Shown piece by piece: positions 36,970 through 46,004 of a stretch of 64,000 nt of DNA. The stretch is taken from assembly GCA_020633195.1 (NCBI GenBank), contig JACKEC010000022.1, positions 157,159 to 221,158 of the forward strand, given 5' to 3'. The notes under the pieces were generated by a model. The model did no database searches and was not told the DNA's origin. It worked only from the letters and a program-made list of their open reading frames with translations. How positions within the stretch are numbered: the first letter of the stretch is position 1; every line of letters begins with the position of its first letter. Source of the DNA: Sandaracinaceae bacterium (GTDB lineage Bacteria; Myxococcota_A; Polyangia; Polyangiales; Sandaracinaceae). Made by a program: the position numbers and the translations under genes.

Positions 36970-36975
36970 AGTCTA
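36970..36975 (-). promoter_or_regulatory. putative leaderless -10 (TAGACT) for the HxG dioxygenase gene
   Basis: TAGACT on the minus strand is followed by 6 nt and GTG 36963. This suggests the gene is transcribed separately from the upstream radical SAM operon. Confidence 0.45.
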
Positions 36976-37016
36976 GCGCGCTGGGACCTCGCACGCGTCT
37001 CGAGTGAACGGAGCGT

Positions 37017-39752
37017 TCAGGGCTCGCGCAGCGCCCGTGACGCGACGTGCTTGGGCTCGCCGGCGCGCACGAAGACGACGCCTGCCGCCTCGAGCGCGGT
37101 GAGGGCGCCGCGAGCCAGCTCGACGACGCGCGCCCTCTGCGCGCTGGTGAGCGCGGGCTCCGCGCGTCCGGCCACGACTTCGCGGAAGCTCGTGAGCATC
37201 TCTACGGTGGCCACCGGGGACACCCGCCGGCTCACCTCGCCCCCGCGGATCGCGAGCTGGGCGTCGCCGGCGGAGAAGTCGAGCCCGAGCTCGACGGCGC
37301 TGGTCACCAGGGTCAGGTGCTCGGGGCGGAGGGCGCCGCGGTGGGCCACGGAGACGAGCTCGACGTTCGGGTCTTCGCGGACCGCGAGCGCGACCAGGTC
37401 TTCGAGCAGCGGACCGAGGGTGCGCCGCGACCAGGTGCGCGGTGCGTCGGGACCGACGCGGAGCGTGACCGCGTCGGCGACCCGGGCTTCGGGCACGTGG
37501 AGCAGCTCGTAGCCGGCCACCACGGCGTGGTCCGCGACGCGCGCGAGCGGCCGCGCGCACAGCACCGGGACGCCGCGCTCGACGGCGAGCCGGACCAGGT
37601 CGGGCTGCGCCGCCGACGACGCAGCCACGATCACCGCGTCGGGTCGCATCGCGTCGAGGGCCTCGATGGCGTCGCGCCAGGTCGGGCACTCGCCGAAGTC
37701 GGGGTCGGGACCCTCCGCGAGGTGCGGCGAGATCACCGCGTCGAGGCTCAGCCCGGGCACCTCGCGCAGCGCGCGGGCGAGGGCGCGGGCGCGTGTCGAG
37801 GAGCCGAACAAGGCGACGCGTAGAGGGCGCGTCGGGGAGGGCGCGAACGGTTCCTCGGGGGCGGGCGCAGGCTCCGGCCGTTCGGCCAGCGCGGCCTCCG
37901 CGGCGCGGTCGCGCAGGGACTCGGGCAGGGCATCGAAGTCGTTCGGCGGCAGGCCCCAGCGCTCGCCCTTGAGCGCGGCGATCGCGACGCGCTCACGGCC
38001 CGTGAAGGGAGGGCCCTCGATCGGCGCGAGCTCCCCCGTGCCGTAGCGATCGGCGTAGGGACGCCAGACGCCCGTGCAGACCTCCGTGTAGCGGCAGCGA
38101 TCGCAGGCGGGGTCGCGGACCTTCTGCGGCGCGTCCTCGGAGAGCCCCGCGTCGGCGTGCTCGAAGATGTCCGACCACGCGCGGAACGCGCCGAGCTGAC
38201 ACGGCGGCAGGCCCTGCCGCGCGCCGACCCAGACCGGCTGGCCGAGCGCGTGCGCGTCGGCGAGCGCGGCGCGCACGTAGGGGCTCACGTCGCGCATCGG
38301 GGGCACGAGGTCGAGGTTCTCGAGGGCCTTGTACTGCGGCGTCACGAACGCGAGCGAGATGGCCACCCGGCCGCCGAAGCGCGCGTGGACGAAGCGCACC
38401 AGCTCGGGCACGTAGCGGAAGTTGCGCCGCGTGATGACGTGGTTGACCGCGGTCTTGATCCCCGCCGCGTCCAGCAGCTCGATCGCGCGGACGGTGCGCT
38501 CGAAGTCGCCGACCTTCTGCGTGAGGTGGCGCGACAGCGCCTCGTCGTGCGCGTGGAGCGAGACGAACGCGTGCGTGAGCCCCGCCTCGGCGAGCGCGGT
38601 CACGCGGGCCTCGCGATCGAGCAGGACGCCGTTCGTGACGAGCTCGACCTCCTCGACGCCGAGCTGACGGGCCGCCGCGATCCAGGCTGGGAGGTCCTTC
38701 GCGAGCGTCGGCTCCCCGCCGCCGAACGCCAGCCGATCCACGCCTCGCCGCGCGGCGCGCGCGATCTGCTCGAGCATCCTGTCGGAGCCGGTCCACACGT
38801 TGTCCGACGTCTCGTTGGCGCTGCAGAACAAGCAATCCTGGTTGCAGTTCACGGTCGGGCGCAGGACCAGCAGCCCCGTTCGCTTCGCGGCGCGGCGCTC
38901 GCGCTCGGTCCACACGCGGAGCGGCGACGTGCGCTGGTGGTAGAGCGCCTCGGGCCGGGACGCGAACGGCGTGATCCCGTCGGTCCCGTGCGCCCTCGCG
39001 TAGCTGTCGGCCACGCCCGAGCACTGCTCCCGGCACGCGCAGCCCGCGCAGGGGCCCTCGCGAGCGCAGCCGCGGGCGGGATCGCGCGCCTTGTTCGGGT
39101 CGAAGCGGAAGGCCTCCGCGAGCCAGGCCTCGTGGTCCCGCAGCGCGCAGAACGGGATCGCGTCGTCGCGCCCGATCGACGCGTCCACCCCCGCTTCGCG
39201 GCACCACGCGAGCGCCTCGACGAGCTGCGCGGCGCCCTCGCGCCAGGGTGGCGGGGCGAGCGACGAGGGCAGCTCGCCGCGCGCGACCACGAAGCGCGCG
39301 GCGGAGAGCGCGTCGGTCGTCGCGCGGACCCGGCGCAGAATCGACAGCGGGTGCGAGAGGCGCCGCGGCAGCAGCGGGATCTCCACCTCGACCCCGACCC
39401 CCGCGTCGGCGTAGCCGCGCATCGCGTCGAGCGCGCGCTCGAGCGCCCCGTCGCCGACGATCCGGTCGTGGACCGCGTCGACGTGCGAGAAGAGCGGCAC
39501 CAGCGCGGCCTGCGGGCGAGCCCCGGCGAGCGGCGCGCCGTGGGTGTGCAGCACGACCTCCCGCCAGCCGTCGGCCTCGGCGAGGAGCGCGCGCGCCTCG
39601 GCCGCGCCGCCGCGGACGACGAGGCGACCGCCGCCGCCGCGCGCCACGCGGCCGGGATCCTCGGCGCGCGCCGGCCCCGTCGCGCCGCACACGGGGCAGC
39701 CCGCGTCGCAGGCCGCGTCGAGCCGGACGACGGCGTCGCGCGCGCCCGTCAT
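37017..39752 (-). CDS. radical SAM - radical SAM - Gfo/Idh-like fusion protein
   Basis: This 911-residue protein starts at ATG 39752, overlapping the previous stop. Domain 1 (about 1-280) keeps CDAGCPVC (Cys15, 19, 22) but has no clear GGEP and ends in a Cys cluster (CAREGPCAGCACREQC). Domain 2 (290-600) is a standard radical SAM domain: CNQDCLFC (Cys303, 307, 310), FGGGEPTL at 343-350, ending CDRCRYTEVCTG. From about residue 625 a Rossmann domain begins (LRVALFGSSTRARALARALR, AVIVAASSAAQPDLV, GVPVLCARPLA) like Gfo/Idh/MocA NAD(P) oxidoreductases. A single chain could pass a radical product to a dehydrogenase. The substrate is unknown. Confidence 0.85.
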   Translation of the reverse strand: MTGARDAVVRLDAACDAGCPVCGATGPARAEDPGRVARGGGGRLVVRGGAAEARALLAEADGWREVVLHTHGAPLAGARPQAALVPLFSHVDAVHDRIVGDGALERALDAMRGYADAGVGVEVEIPLLPRRLSHPLSILRRVRATTDALSAARFVVARGELPSSLAPPPWREGAAQLVEALAWCREAGVDASIGRDDAIPFCALRDHEAWLAEAFRFDPNKARDPARGCAREGPCAGCACREQCSGVADSYARAHGTDGITPFASRPEALYHQRTSPLRVWTERERRAAKRTGLLVLRPTVNCNQDCLFCSANETSDNVWTGSDRMLEQIARAARRGVDRLAFGGGEPTLAKDLPAWIAAARQLGVEEVELVTNGVLLDREARVTALAEAGLTHAFVSLHAHDEALSRHLTQKVGDFERTVRAIELLDAAGIKTAVNHVITRRNFRYVPELVRFVHARFGGRVAISLAFVTPQYKALENLDLVPPMRDVSPYVRAALADAHALGQPVWVGARQGLPPCQLGAFRAWSDIFEHADAGLSEDAPQKVRDPACDRCRYTEVCTGVWRPYADRYGTGELAPIEGPPFTGRERVAIAALKGERWGLPPNDFDALPESLRDRAAEAALAERPEPAPAPEEPFAPSPTRPLRVALFGSSTRARALARALREVPGLSLDAVISPHLAEGPDPDFGECPTWRDAIEALDAMRPDAVIVAASSAAQPDLVRLAVERGVPVLCARPLARVADHAVVAGYELLHVPEARVADAVTLRVGPDAPRTWSRRTLGPLLEDLVALAVREDPNVELVSVAHRGALRPEHLTLVTSAVELGLDFSAGDAQLAIRGGEVSRRVSPVATVEMLTSFREVVAGRAEPALTSAQRARVVELARGALTALEAAGVVFVRAGEPKHVASRALREP

Positions 39753-41521
39753 CGGTCGTTGCCGACGATCGCGGCGCACACCGCGCGCAGCGCGCGGTCC
39801 TGCGCGGGGCTGAGGGCCGAGCCCGTGTGTCGCAAGTCGTAGTGACGCGACCGCGCGAACCGCGGGCCCTTCGCGCGCGGCGCGATGTCGAGGGTGACCG
39901 CGCCCTCGCGCGCGTGCTCGAGCGCGATCGAGAGCCCGCGCGGCCGGAGCGACAGCGGCCCGAACCGCCAGCCGTCGGCGAACTCGGCGTCGATGTCGAG
40001 CGGGGCGACGAGCTTCGCGAGGCGCTCGCGGACGCGGCCCGGATCCGGCCGCGCGAGGCGCCGCTCGACGGCGTCGGCGGTCACGAGCTCGGGCCGCTCG
40101 GCCGCGTCGAAGGCGTCGAGGAGCGCGCGCCACAGGCGGCGCTCGTCGGAGCCGCCGTGGCGCGCCGTCAGCTCGGCCGCGACCTCCGCGAAGCGCGCGA
40201 CCTCGGGGTCCGCGAAGCGCCACGGGGTCTCCGGGAAGTAGCCGTAGCGCCGCGAGTTGTCGGCGCTGTCGCGCTCGTGCGCCTCGACGAGGAAGTCGTC
40301 GCGATGGCCGAGGTAGTAGAGCGCGGTGTCCGGGTAGAGGCGCGCCTTGGACACGAGGAGGTGCCCGCGCAGCCTGTCGAAGCCGGTCCGCTCGACCGCC
40401 TCGAGGTTGGCGCGGATGTCGTCCATGCGGGTCCACGGCGTGAGCAGCACGAACCCGAACGCGGCGTGGCTCAGGTCGAGGCTCGGGTGCGCCGCGTCCC
40501 ACGCGAAGAGCGCCTCGAGGAACGCTTCGTTGGCCTCCGCGGTGGTGCCCTTGTTGAACCGATCGAGCTCGGGCTGCGAGAAGCTCTCGATCCCCACGAG
40601 GAACGGGCACAGGCGCAGGTCCGCGCCGTCGGCGACCTCGAGCGCGCGCTCGAAGCGGCGGCGGTTCCGGAGGAACCAGTCGGCGCGGGTCTCGAGCAAG
40701 AGCGAGAAGCCGCCGAGCCCTTCTTCGGCGCAGCGCTCGACCACCTCGGTGAGCCAGCCGAAGGGGTTCTGGTCCTTGAGGACGAGCCGCGTCAGCTCGG
40801 GGGCCTCGCGCCGCAGGTACCGCAGCTGCGTCATGACCTTGTCCGCGGTGACCGCGGGCGGCGCCGACTCGCTGCGGTTGCCCGTCGTGCAGAACGCGCA
40901 GCCCCGGCCGTACCCCTCGGGGATCACGGCGCCCGCGTACATCGGGTTGTCGCGCGCGTCGGCGCCATAGGGGCAGCCCGCGTTGCCCTCGACGGAGAAC
41001 GTCCGTTGCGCGCTCCAGGTCTCGGAGCCCACCACGACGGGGTGCAGCACTGGCGTGAACTCGGCCCGCGCGGTCGCCTTGCCGAGCCCCTCGATCCATT
41101 CGCCCTCGTCGGTCCGCGCGCGCGCACGCCGAGGCAGCGGTCCGTCGCCCGCGAGGTGCGCGACGAGCGCGGGCACGGTGGCGCGCAGGTCACCGGCGCA
41201 CACGAAGTCGGCCGGCGGATCCGCGAGCGCGTGCTCCCCCTCGCAGGACACGAACGTCGCCTCGAGCCGGGCCCGGAGCGCCTCGATCAGGGCGACGCTC
41301 CACACGCGCTCGTAGACCACGACCCCGTAGCCAGACAGCGCCTCGACGAGCGGGTCGAGGGCGGCCTCGGCGTCCATCACGCCGACCACCAGATCGGCGT
41401 CGACGCCCCCCGCGCGCAGGTCGCCCGCGACGAGCGCGAGGCCGCGGTCGTCGAGGAACGAGCGGTCGCCATGGCTGTGCAGGCTGACGACGGCGACGCG
41501 AGGGGGCACGGGCTCGATCAT
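39749..41521 (-). CDS. B12-type radical SAM protein with interrupted Cys motif and island module
   Basis: This 590-residue protein starts at ATG 41521, 20 bp after the MMPL gene. Residues 1-125 look like a cobalamin-type Rossmann domain (VAVVSLHSHGDRSFLDDRG). Instead of a compact CX3CX2C there is Cys183 (NAGCPYGAD), then a 24-residue insertion, then RGCAFC (Cys208, 211). LVLKDQNPFGW, FLVGIESFSQPELDRFNKG and a long barrel follow. The island module is at 516-590 (LSIALEHAREGAVTLDIAP, YDLRHTGS). The unusual spacing may mark a special subfamily or affect cluster binding. Confidence 0.83.
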   Translation of the reverse strand: MIEPVPPRVAVVSLHSHGDRSFLDDRGLALVAGDLRAGGVDADLVVGVMDAEAALDPLVEALSGYGVVVYERVWSVALIEALRARLEATFVSCEGEHALADPPADFVCAGDLRATVPALVAHLAGDGPLPRRARARTDEGEWIEGLGKATARAEFTPVLHPVVVGSETWSAQRTFSVEGNAGCPYGADARDNPMYAGAVIPEGYGRGCAFCTTGNRSESAPPAVTADKVMTQLRYLRREAPELTRLVLKDQNPFGWLTEVVERCAEEGLGGFSLLLETRADWFLRNRRRFERALEVADGADLRLCPFLVGIESFSQPELDRFNKGTTAEANEAFLEALFAWDAAHPSLDLSHAAFGFVLLTPWTRMDDIRANLEAVERTGFDRLRGHLLVSKARLYPDTALYYLGHRDDFLVEAHERDSADNSRRYGYFPETPWRFADPEVARFAEVAAELTARHGGSDERRLWRALLDAFDAAERPELVTADAVERRLARPDPGRVRERLAKLVAPLDIDAEFADGWRFGPLSLRPRGLSIALEHAREGAVTLDIAPRAKGPRFARSRHYDLRHTGSALSPAQDRALRAVCAAIVGNDR

Positions 41522-41541
41522 AAGAGATCGCGGGCGCGCGC

Positions 41542-43905
41542 TCACTCGGGCGGCGCGCCCGGCCGACCGCCGAGGAGGAGCCACGCCATCGGCGCGAGGA
41601 GCAGGCTCAGCAGGACGCCGATCCCCGCGATCAGGCCGAGCGCGCGCAGGGCGGGGTTGGTGCTCATCGCGAGCAGCCCGAACGAGAGCACCGTCGAGAC
41701 GCACGCGAGCAGCAGGCTCACCATCGTCGCCGCGGGGCCGTGCTCGTCCGCGCGGCTCTCGACCATGAACACGCCGTAGTCGACGCCCATGCTCAGCACG
41801 AGGATCAGCCCCACGACGTGCAGCAGGTTCACCTCGTAGCCGGCGAGCACGACCACCGCGAGCGCGGTCGCGGCGGCGAGCACCGCGGGCAGGAACGCGG
41901 CGAGCGCGAGGCCGAGCCGGCGGTAGCGCACGAGCACGATGAGGAACACGCCGAACAAGCCGAAGCCGATCATCTCGAGGGTGCGCGTGCGGAAGCGGCC
42001 GTACGCGCTCTGCATGAACGACTGCTGGTCGAAGAGGCGCACGCCCTCGAGCCCGGCGAGGCGCGCTTCGACGGCGTCGATGTCGGCGTCGCGGGTGAGC
42101 GTGACGAAGGCGACCCGCCCCTCGCCGAGGTCCACGCGGAAGCTCGACACGAGCGAGCCGAGGGGGCTGCTCGAGAGCTCCTCGAAGGTGAGCGGCGCGG
42201 GCGGATCGGCGCGCAGGTCGTCGCCGAACGCGGCGAAGCTCCCGGCGACGTAGCCCTCGGCTTCGAACGCGCGGTCGAGGCGCGCGTACGCGTCCGCCTC
42301 GCGCAGCGCGTCGAAGCTCGCGCGCTGCGATCGCGCCGACCACAGCAGCGAGTGCAGCGAACGGAACGCGGTCAGCTCGCCGGCCGCCTGCGCGGCGGTG
42401 AGGCGCTGGAACACCTCGTCGTTGCGCTGCAGCGCCTGCTCCTCGTCGTGGCCCCACGCGATCACGAAGCGGCCGGTGTCCATCCGGCTCACGGCCTGGC
42501 GCACGCGCTCGTCCTCGTCGCGGAGCGCGTCGTCGAAGGTCGCGAGCACGCTCACGTCGTCGACCCACGAGAGCCGCCAGAGCCCGACGACGCAGAGCGC
42601 GAGCGAGAGCGCGGGCATGGCGATCAGCGCGGCGCGCGAGCCCCGCAGCCGCGCGAGCTGCTCGCCGAGCCGGTCGCGGAGCCAGCGGTGCCCCGAGGTC
42701 GCGACGGGTCGCTCGGGCATGAAGACCGGCAGCAGGTAGCGCGTGACGAGGAGCGCCACGATGACCCCCGTCGAGGTCAGCACCGCGAGCTCGCGGATGC
42801 CCGGGATGCTCGTCCACGCCAGCCCGATCAGGCCGGCCACCGTGGTCGCCGCGCCGAGCGCGAGGCCCGGCCAGACCACGGCCACGCTCTTCCACGGCCC
42901 GCCGGGGTGCGGCTCCAGCGTGTGGTGGTTGACCGCGTGGGCGACGTAGTCGATCGCGACCCCGATCAGCGTCGCGCCGAACGCGAGGCTCATCCCGTGG
43001 ATGCGACCGAACGAGAGCTGGGTCACCGTCAGCCCTGCCACGAGCCCCGCGCCGAGCGCGATCGAGCCGAGCAGCAGGTAGCGCGGCGAGCGGAACACGA
43101 GCACGAACAGCAGGATCACGCCGATGGTGCTGACCACCGAGATCCGCACCACGTCGCTCCGGATCGACTGCTCCGACGCGATCGTGAACCGGTAGAAGCC
43201 GCTCCGATCGATGGTCACCGACGAGCCGTGGGCGGCCCGCACCGCGGCGAGCGCCGCGTCGATCCCGTCGGCGAGGCGGTGCGCGGCGGCGGCGTCGAAG
43301 GGGGACTCGCGCGTCGCGAGGAACACGACCGCGCGGCCGTCCTCGGTGAGGAGCTGCCCGTCCACGACCCGCAAGCTCCCTTGCTGGGCGTCCTGGAGCC
43401 GCTCGAGGTGGCGGGGGAACGCGAGCAGCGGATCGCGCTGCGCGATGCGGCGGACGAACGCGCCCGTCTGCGAGACGAGGCGTCGCCGCAGCTCGCGGCC
43501 CGCCTCGGCGAGGTCGTCGTCGCTCAGCGCGGCGGCCTCCGGCGTGTCGGTGAAGAAGAGCAGCCGCCGCTCGAAGTAGAGCTCATAAAACGCCTCGTTG
43601 AGGTCCTCGCCGGGGCCGCTCTTGACCCACTCGACCTCGTCGAGCCCCTCGAGCCGCGCCACCAGATCGCGGCTCGCCGCGAGCGTCGTCGCCTCGTCGT
43701 CCGCGTGCACGAGGAGCGTCACCGAGCGGCTCAGGTCCGAGCTCGTCATCTGCTGCGAGATGCGCGCGAGCTCGTGGTCCTCGCTCTCCGGCAGGAAGTG
43801 CGTGATGTCGGTCGTGACCTCGAGGTGCGTGAAGGTCCACGCGCCCACCCCGACCACCGCCGCGATCACCAGCGTCGCGAGGATCCGCTGCATCGCCTTG
43901 CTCAC
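41542..43905 (-). CDS. MMPL/RND-family lipid exporter
   Basis: This 787-residue inner-membrane protein has about 12 membrane segments in two halves, each with a large periplasmic loop. Examples are ILATLVIAAVVGVGAWTF at the start, VVSTIGVILLFVLVFRS, and LVLSMGVDYGVFMVESRADE with the conserved Asp in the second half (HAVNHH region in the first). Proteins of this size serve as ApeM-like exporters in aryl-polyene clusters (family knowledge). It starts at GTG 43905, with TAGGCT 9 nt upstream. It lies 20 bp before a radical SAM gene, so exporter and radical SAM enzymes are probably co-transcribed. Confidence 0.88.
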   Translation of the reverse strand: MSKAMQRILATLVIAAVVGVGAWTFTHLEVTTDITHFLPESEDHELARISQQMTSSDLSRSVTLLVHADDEATTLAASRDLVARLEGLDEVEWVKSGPGEDLNEAFYELYFERRLLFFTDTPEAAALSDDDLAEAGRELRRRLVSQTGAFVRRIAQRDPLLAFPRHLERLQDAQQGSLRVVDGQLLTEDGRAVVFLATRESPFDAAAAHRLADGIDAALAAVRAAHGSSVTIDRSGFYRFTIASEQSIRSDVVRISVVSTIGVILLFVLVFRSPRYLLLGSIALGAGLVAGLTVTQLSFGRIHGMSLAFGATLIGVAIDYVAHAVNHHTLEPHPGGPWKSVAVVWPGLALGAATTVAGLIGLAWTSIPGIRELAVLTSTGVIVALLVTRYLLPVFMPERPVATSGHRWLRDRLGEQLARLRGSRAALIAMPALSLALCVVGLWRLSWVDDVSVLATFDDALRDEDERVRQAVSRMDTGRFVIAWGHDEEQALQRNDEVFQRLTAAQAAGELTAFRSLHSLLWSARSQRASFDALREADAYARLDRAFEAEGYVAGSFAAFGDDLRADPPAPLTFEELSSSPLGSLVSSFRVDLGEGRVAFVTLTRDADIDAVEARLAGLEGVRLFDQQSFMQSAYGRFRTRTLEMIGFGLFGVFLIVLVRYRRLGLALAAFLPAVLAAATALAVVVLAGYEVNLLHVVGLILVLSMGVDYGVFMVESRADEHGPAATMVSLLLACVSTVLSFGLLAMSTNPALRALGLIAGIGVLLSLLLAPMAWLLLGGRPGAPPE

Positions 43906-43914
43906 GGACCGCGG

Positions 43915-43920
43915 AGCCTA
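43915..43920 (-). promoter_or_regulatory. putative -10 (TAGGCT) for the MMPL-radical SAM operon
   Basis: TAGGCT on the minus strand is followed by 9 nt and GTG 43905, slightly longer than the usual 6-8 nt seen elsewhere in the window. Confidence 0.35.
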
Positions 43921-44025
43921 GCAGCGTCCGGTGCAGATGCCTGCGCGCCGGCCACCCAATTGACCGGCGCGCCTTGACGGAGCCGATGCCCTTCGGGAGA
44001 TTCCGCCCGTGCGACACGGAGGTCC

Positions 44026-44910
44026 ATGACCGCGCCCGCGCAGGAGGTGGCGGAGGAGCCCGCTGACGCGACGCCCGGCATCGTGATCCGCGCGCCGCGG
44101 CCGCAGCGCTGGGTGCACCGGCTCCCGCGCTGGATCCGCGTGGCGTCGATGAGCGTGCTGTTCTTCTTCTTCTTCACCGGCTGTCCGGTGATCGCGCTCG
44201 CGCTGATCCCGACCCTGCGGCTCTTCTATCGAGACCACCGGCGGCGCGTGACGGTGATGCTCAACAAGGGCCTGCGCTTCATCGTGTGGGCGGCGCGCTT
44301 CCTCGGGACGGTCGACTTCGACTACCCCGACCTGCCCGCGTCGGTGAAGCCCGACGAGCCGTACGTGCTGATCTGCAACCACCCCACGTACGTCGACATG
44401 CTGCTCCTGCTGGGGAGCTTCCCCGAGATGGCGTGCGTGACGAGCGGGCGCTGGTCGCACCACTGGGCGCTCGGCCCGGTGCTGCGCGCCACCGACTACC
44501 TGCCCGGGCCGGGCAGCGGGCTGCCCGAGAGCGAGAACATGCTCGAGTCGATGGTCGCGCACCTGCGCTCGGGCCGGTCGCTGCTCGTGTTCCCCGAGGG
44601 GCAGCGCTCGATGAAGGACAAGCTGCGGCGCTTTCGCAAGGGCGCGGTGCAGGCGGCGGTCGAGGCCAACGTGCCCATCGTGCCGATGTTCCTCGGCATC
44701 GATCGGCCGTACCTCACCAAGGGCGTCCCGCTGTGGAGGCCGCCGAAGCCCGCGCCGATCTACACCTTCGAGTGGTTCGAGGTCGTGCGCCCGGAGGCCT
44801 TCGACGGCGACGCGAAGCGCATCCAGAGCCACTTCGAAGAGCAGTACAAGGCGCGCTTCGCCGCGCAGCGCGCGCACCAGCTCGCGGTCGCGACGCCTGC
44901 CACGGCTTGA
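44026..44910 (+). CDS. 1-acyl-glycerol-3-phosphate acyltransferase-like (PlsC) protein
   Basis: This 294-residue protein starts at ATG 44026, 5 nt after GGAGGT. One membrane segment (VLFFFFFTGCPVIALALIPT) lies near the N-terminus. The catalytic block is NHPTYVDM (His and Asp in HX4D), and FPEGQRSMKDKLRRFRKGA is the acceptor-binding motif. VPIVPMFLGI follows. It should acylate a lysolipid or similar acceptor. It is divergent from the MMPL gene and convergent with the glycosyltransferase; all three families occur in aryl-polyene clusters. Confidence 0.87.
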   Translation: MTAPAQEVAEEPADATPGIVIRAPRPQRWVHRLPRWIRVASMSVLFFFFFTGCPVIALALIPTLRLFYRDHRRRVTVMLNKGLRFIVWAARFLGTVDFDYPDLPASVKPDEPYVLICNHPTYVDMLLLLGSFPEMACVTSGRWSHHWALGPVLRATDYLPGPGSGLPESENMLESMVAHLRSGRSLLVFPEGQRSMKDKLRRFRKGAVQAAVEANVPIVPMFLGIDRPYLTKGVPLWRPPKPAPIYTFEWFEVVRPEAFDGDAKRIQSHFEEQYKARFAAQRAHQLAVATPATA

Positions 44911-44931
44911 GGCCTCCGAGATTCCGGCCAT

Positions 44932-45171
44932 GGAATTTCGCGCAGAGGGCGCGAAGGAGCAAAAGGGGATCGACGACGTCGGTCGCATGCGGCTCGTCGG
45001 ATCGCGCGCGGCGATTCGGTCGCGCCGCGCGATCACCAGGGAGAATCTCGCGCGAAGCGCGAAGCGTCGCCGACGCCGGTCGCCGGCGGCTCGTCGGATC
45101 GCGCTTGCCGACCGGGTCGCGGAGCACGATCGAAGATCTCTTTGCCCTTCGCGATCTCCGCGCGAAATTCC
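44932..45171. repeat. palindromic intergenic repeat, copy 2
   Basis: Inverted arms at 44932-44970 and 45132-45171 match those at 24714-24860 (AATTTCGCGC...GCGAAGG). Within it a 17-nt direct repeat GGCTCGTCGGATCGCGC occurs at 44990-45006 and 45088-45104. It fills most of the 278-bp space between convergent genes. No gene is visible. Confidence 0.6.
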
Positions 45172-45188
45172 CCGGCCGTGATCGCGGC

Positions 45189-45920
45189 TCAGGACGGCAG
45201 CGCGTAGGGCCGTCGGAAGAGCAGGTGCATGACGCGGCCGTACATGAGCCGCGTGTGCATCTTGAAGATCAGCCAGTTGTCCTCGAACGCGCGCCAGTGC
45301 GAGACGCCGCCCGCGATGTAGCGGACCTTGGTCGGCACGTGGACGATGGGGAGGTCCATCCACGCGAGGCGCACGACGATCTCCGGATCGAAGTCCATGC
45401 GGTCGCCGATCGTGCGGGTCGCGATCGCGGCGTCGAGCGGGTAGCAGCGGAAGCCGCACAGCGGATCGCCGACGCGGTCGTCGCCCACCTCGCGGCGCGT
45501 CCAGAAGATCGTGACGCGCCGCAGGATCATCCGGTGGGTCGGCGCGGTCTCGTCGAAGATCGGCTGCCCGAGGATCACCGCCTCCGGCTGCGCCTCGGCG
45601 ATCTCGAGGAACTTCGCGATGTCCTCGAGCGCGTGCTGGCCGTCCGCGTCGACCTGCAGCGCGTGGGTGAACCCGTGCTCGCGCGCGAAGTCGAAGCCGG
45701 TCTTCACCGCGGCGCCCTTGCCGCCGTTCTTGGCGCGCCGCGTGACCAGCGCGAGGCCCTCCTCGCCGAGCTTCTGCACCTCGGCCTGGTTGGCCGGGCC
45801 GCTCGCGTCGTCGACGACGACCACGTCGGGCAGGAGCGTGCGCACCGCCATCACGACGTCCCGGATCGTGTCGGGGTTGTCGTAGGTCGGGATCAGGATG
45901 CAGGGCCGGAACTCGGACAT
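45189..45920 (-). CDS. family 2 glycosyltransferase
   Basis: This 243-residue GT-A enzyme starts at ATG 45920. It has ILIPTYDNPDTI at the N-terminus, VVVVDDASG, KNGGKGAAVKTGF and the metal-binding DXD-like QVDADGQH. Later GDPLCGFRCYP and a basic C-terminal part (FRRPYALP) follow. It has no clear membrane segment and resembles the dolichol-phosphate mannosyltransferase-like glycosyltransferases found in aryl-polyene clusters. It could attach a sugar to a lipid carrier or to the polyene anchor. A radical SAM gene starts divergently 85 bp away. Confidence 0.88.
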   Translation of the reverse strand: MSEFRPCILIPTYDNPDTIRDVVMAVRTLLPDVVVVDDASGPANQAEVQKLGEEGLALVTRRAKNGGKGAAVKTGFDFAREHGFTHALQVDADGQHALEDIAKFLEIAEAQPEAVILGQPIFDETAPTHRMILRRVTIFWTRREVGDDRVGDPLCGFRCYPLDAAIATRTIGDRMDFDPEIVVRLAWMDLPIVHVPTKVRYIAGGVSHWRAFEDNWLIFKMHTRLMYGRVMHLLFRRPYALPS

Positions 45921-45990
45921 CGGCGTCGATGCATGGTCGGCCGCCCCGGGGGCGTCAAGTGACCCGCCGTCGCGGCGCGCCGCGGCTTGA

Positions 45991-45996
45991 TAAGCT
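45991..45996 (+). promoter_or_regulatory. putative leaderless -10 (TAAGCT)
   Basis: TAAGCT is followed by 8 nt and ATG 46005 of the radical SAM gene. Confidence 0.42.
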
Positions 45997-46004
45997 GCAC
46001 CCCG

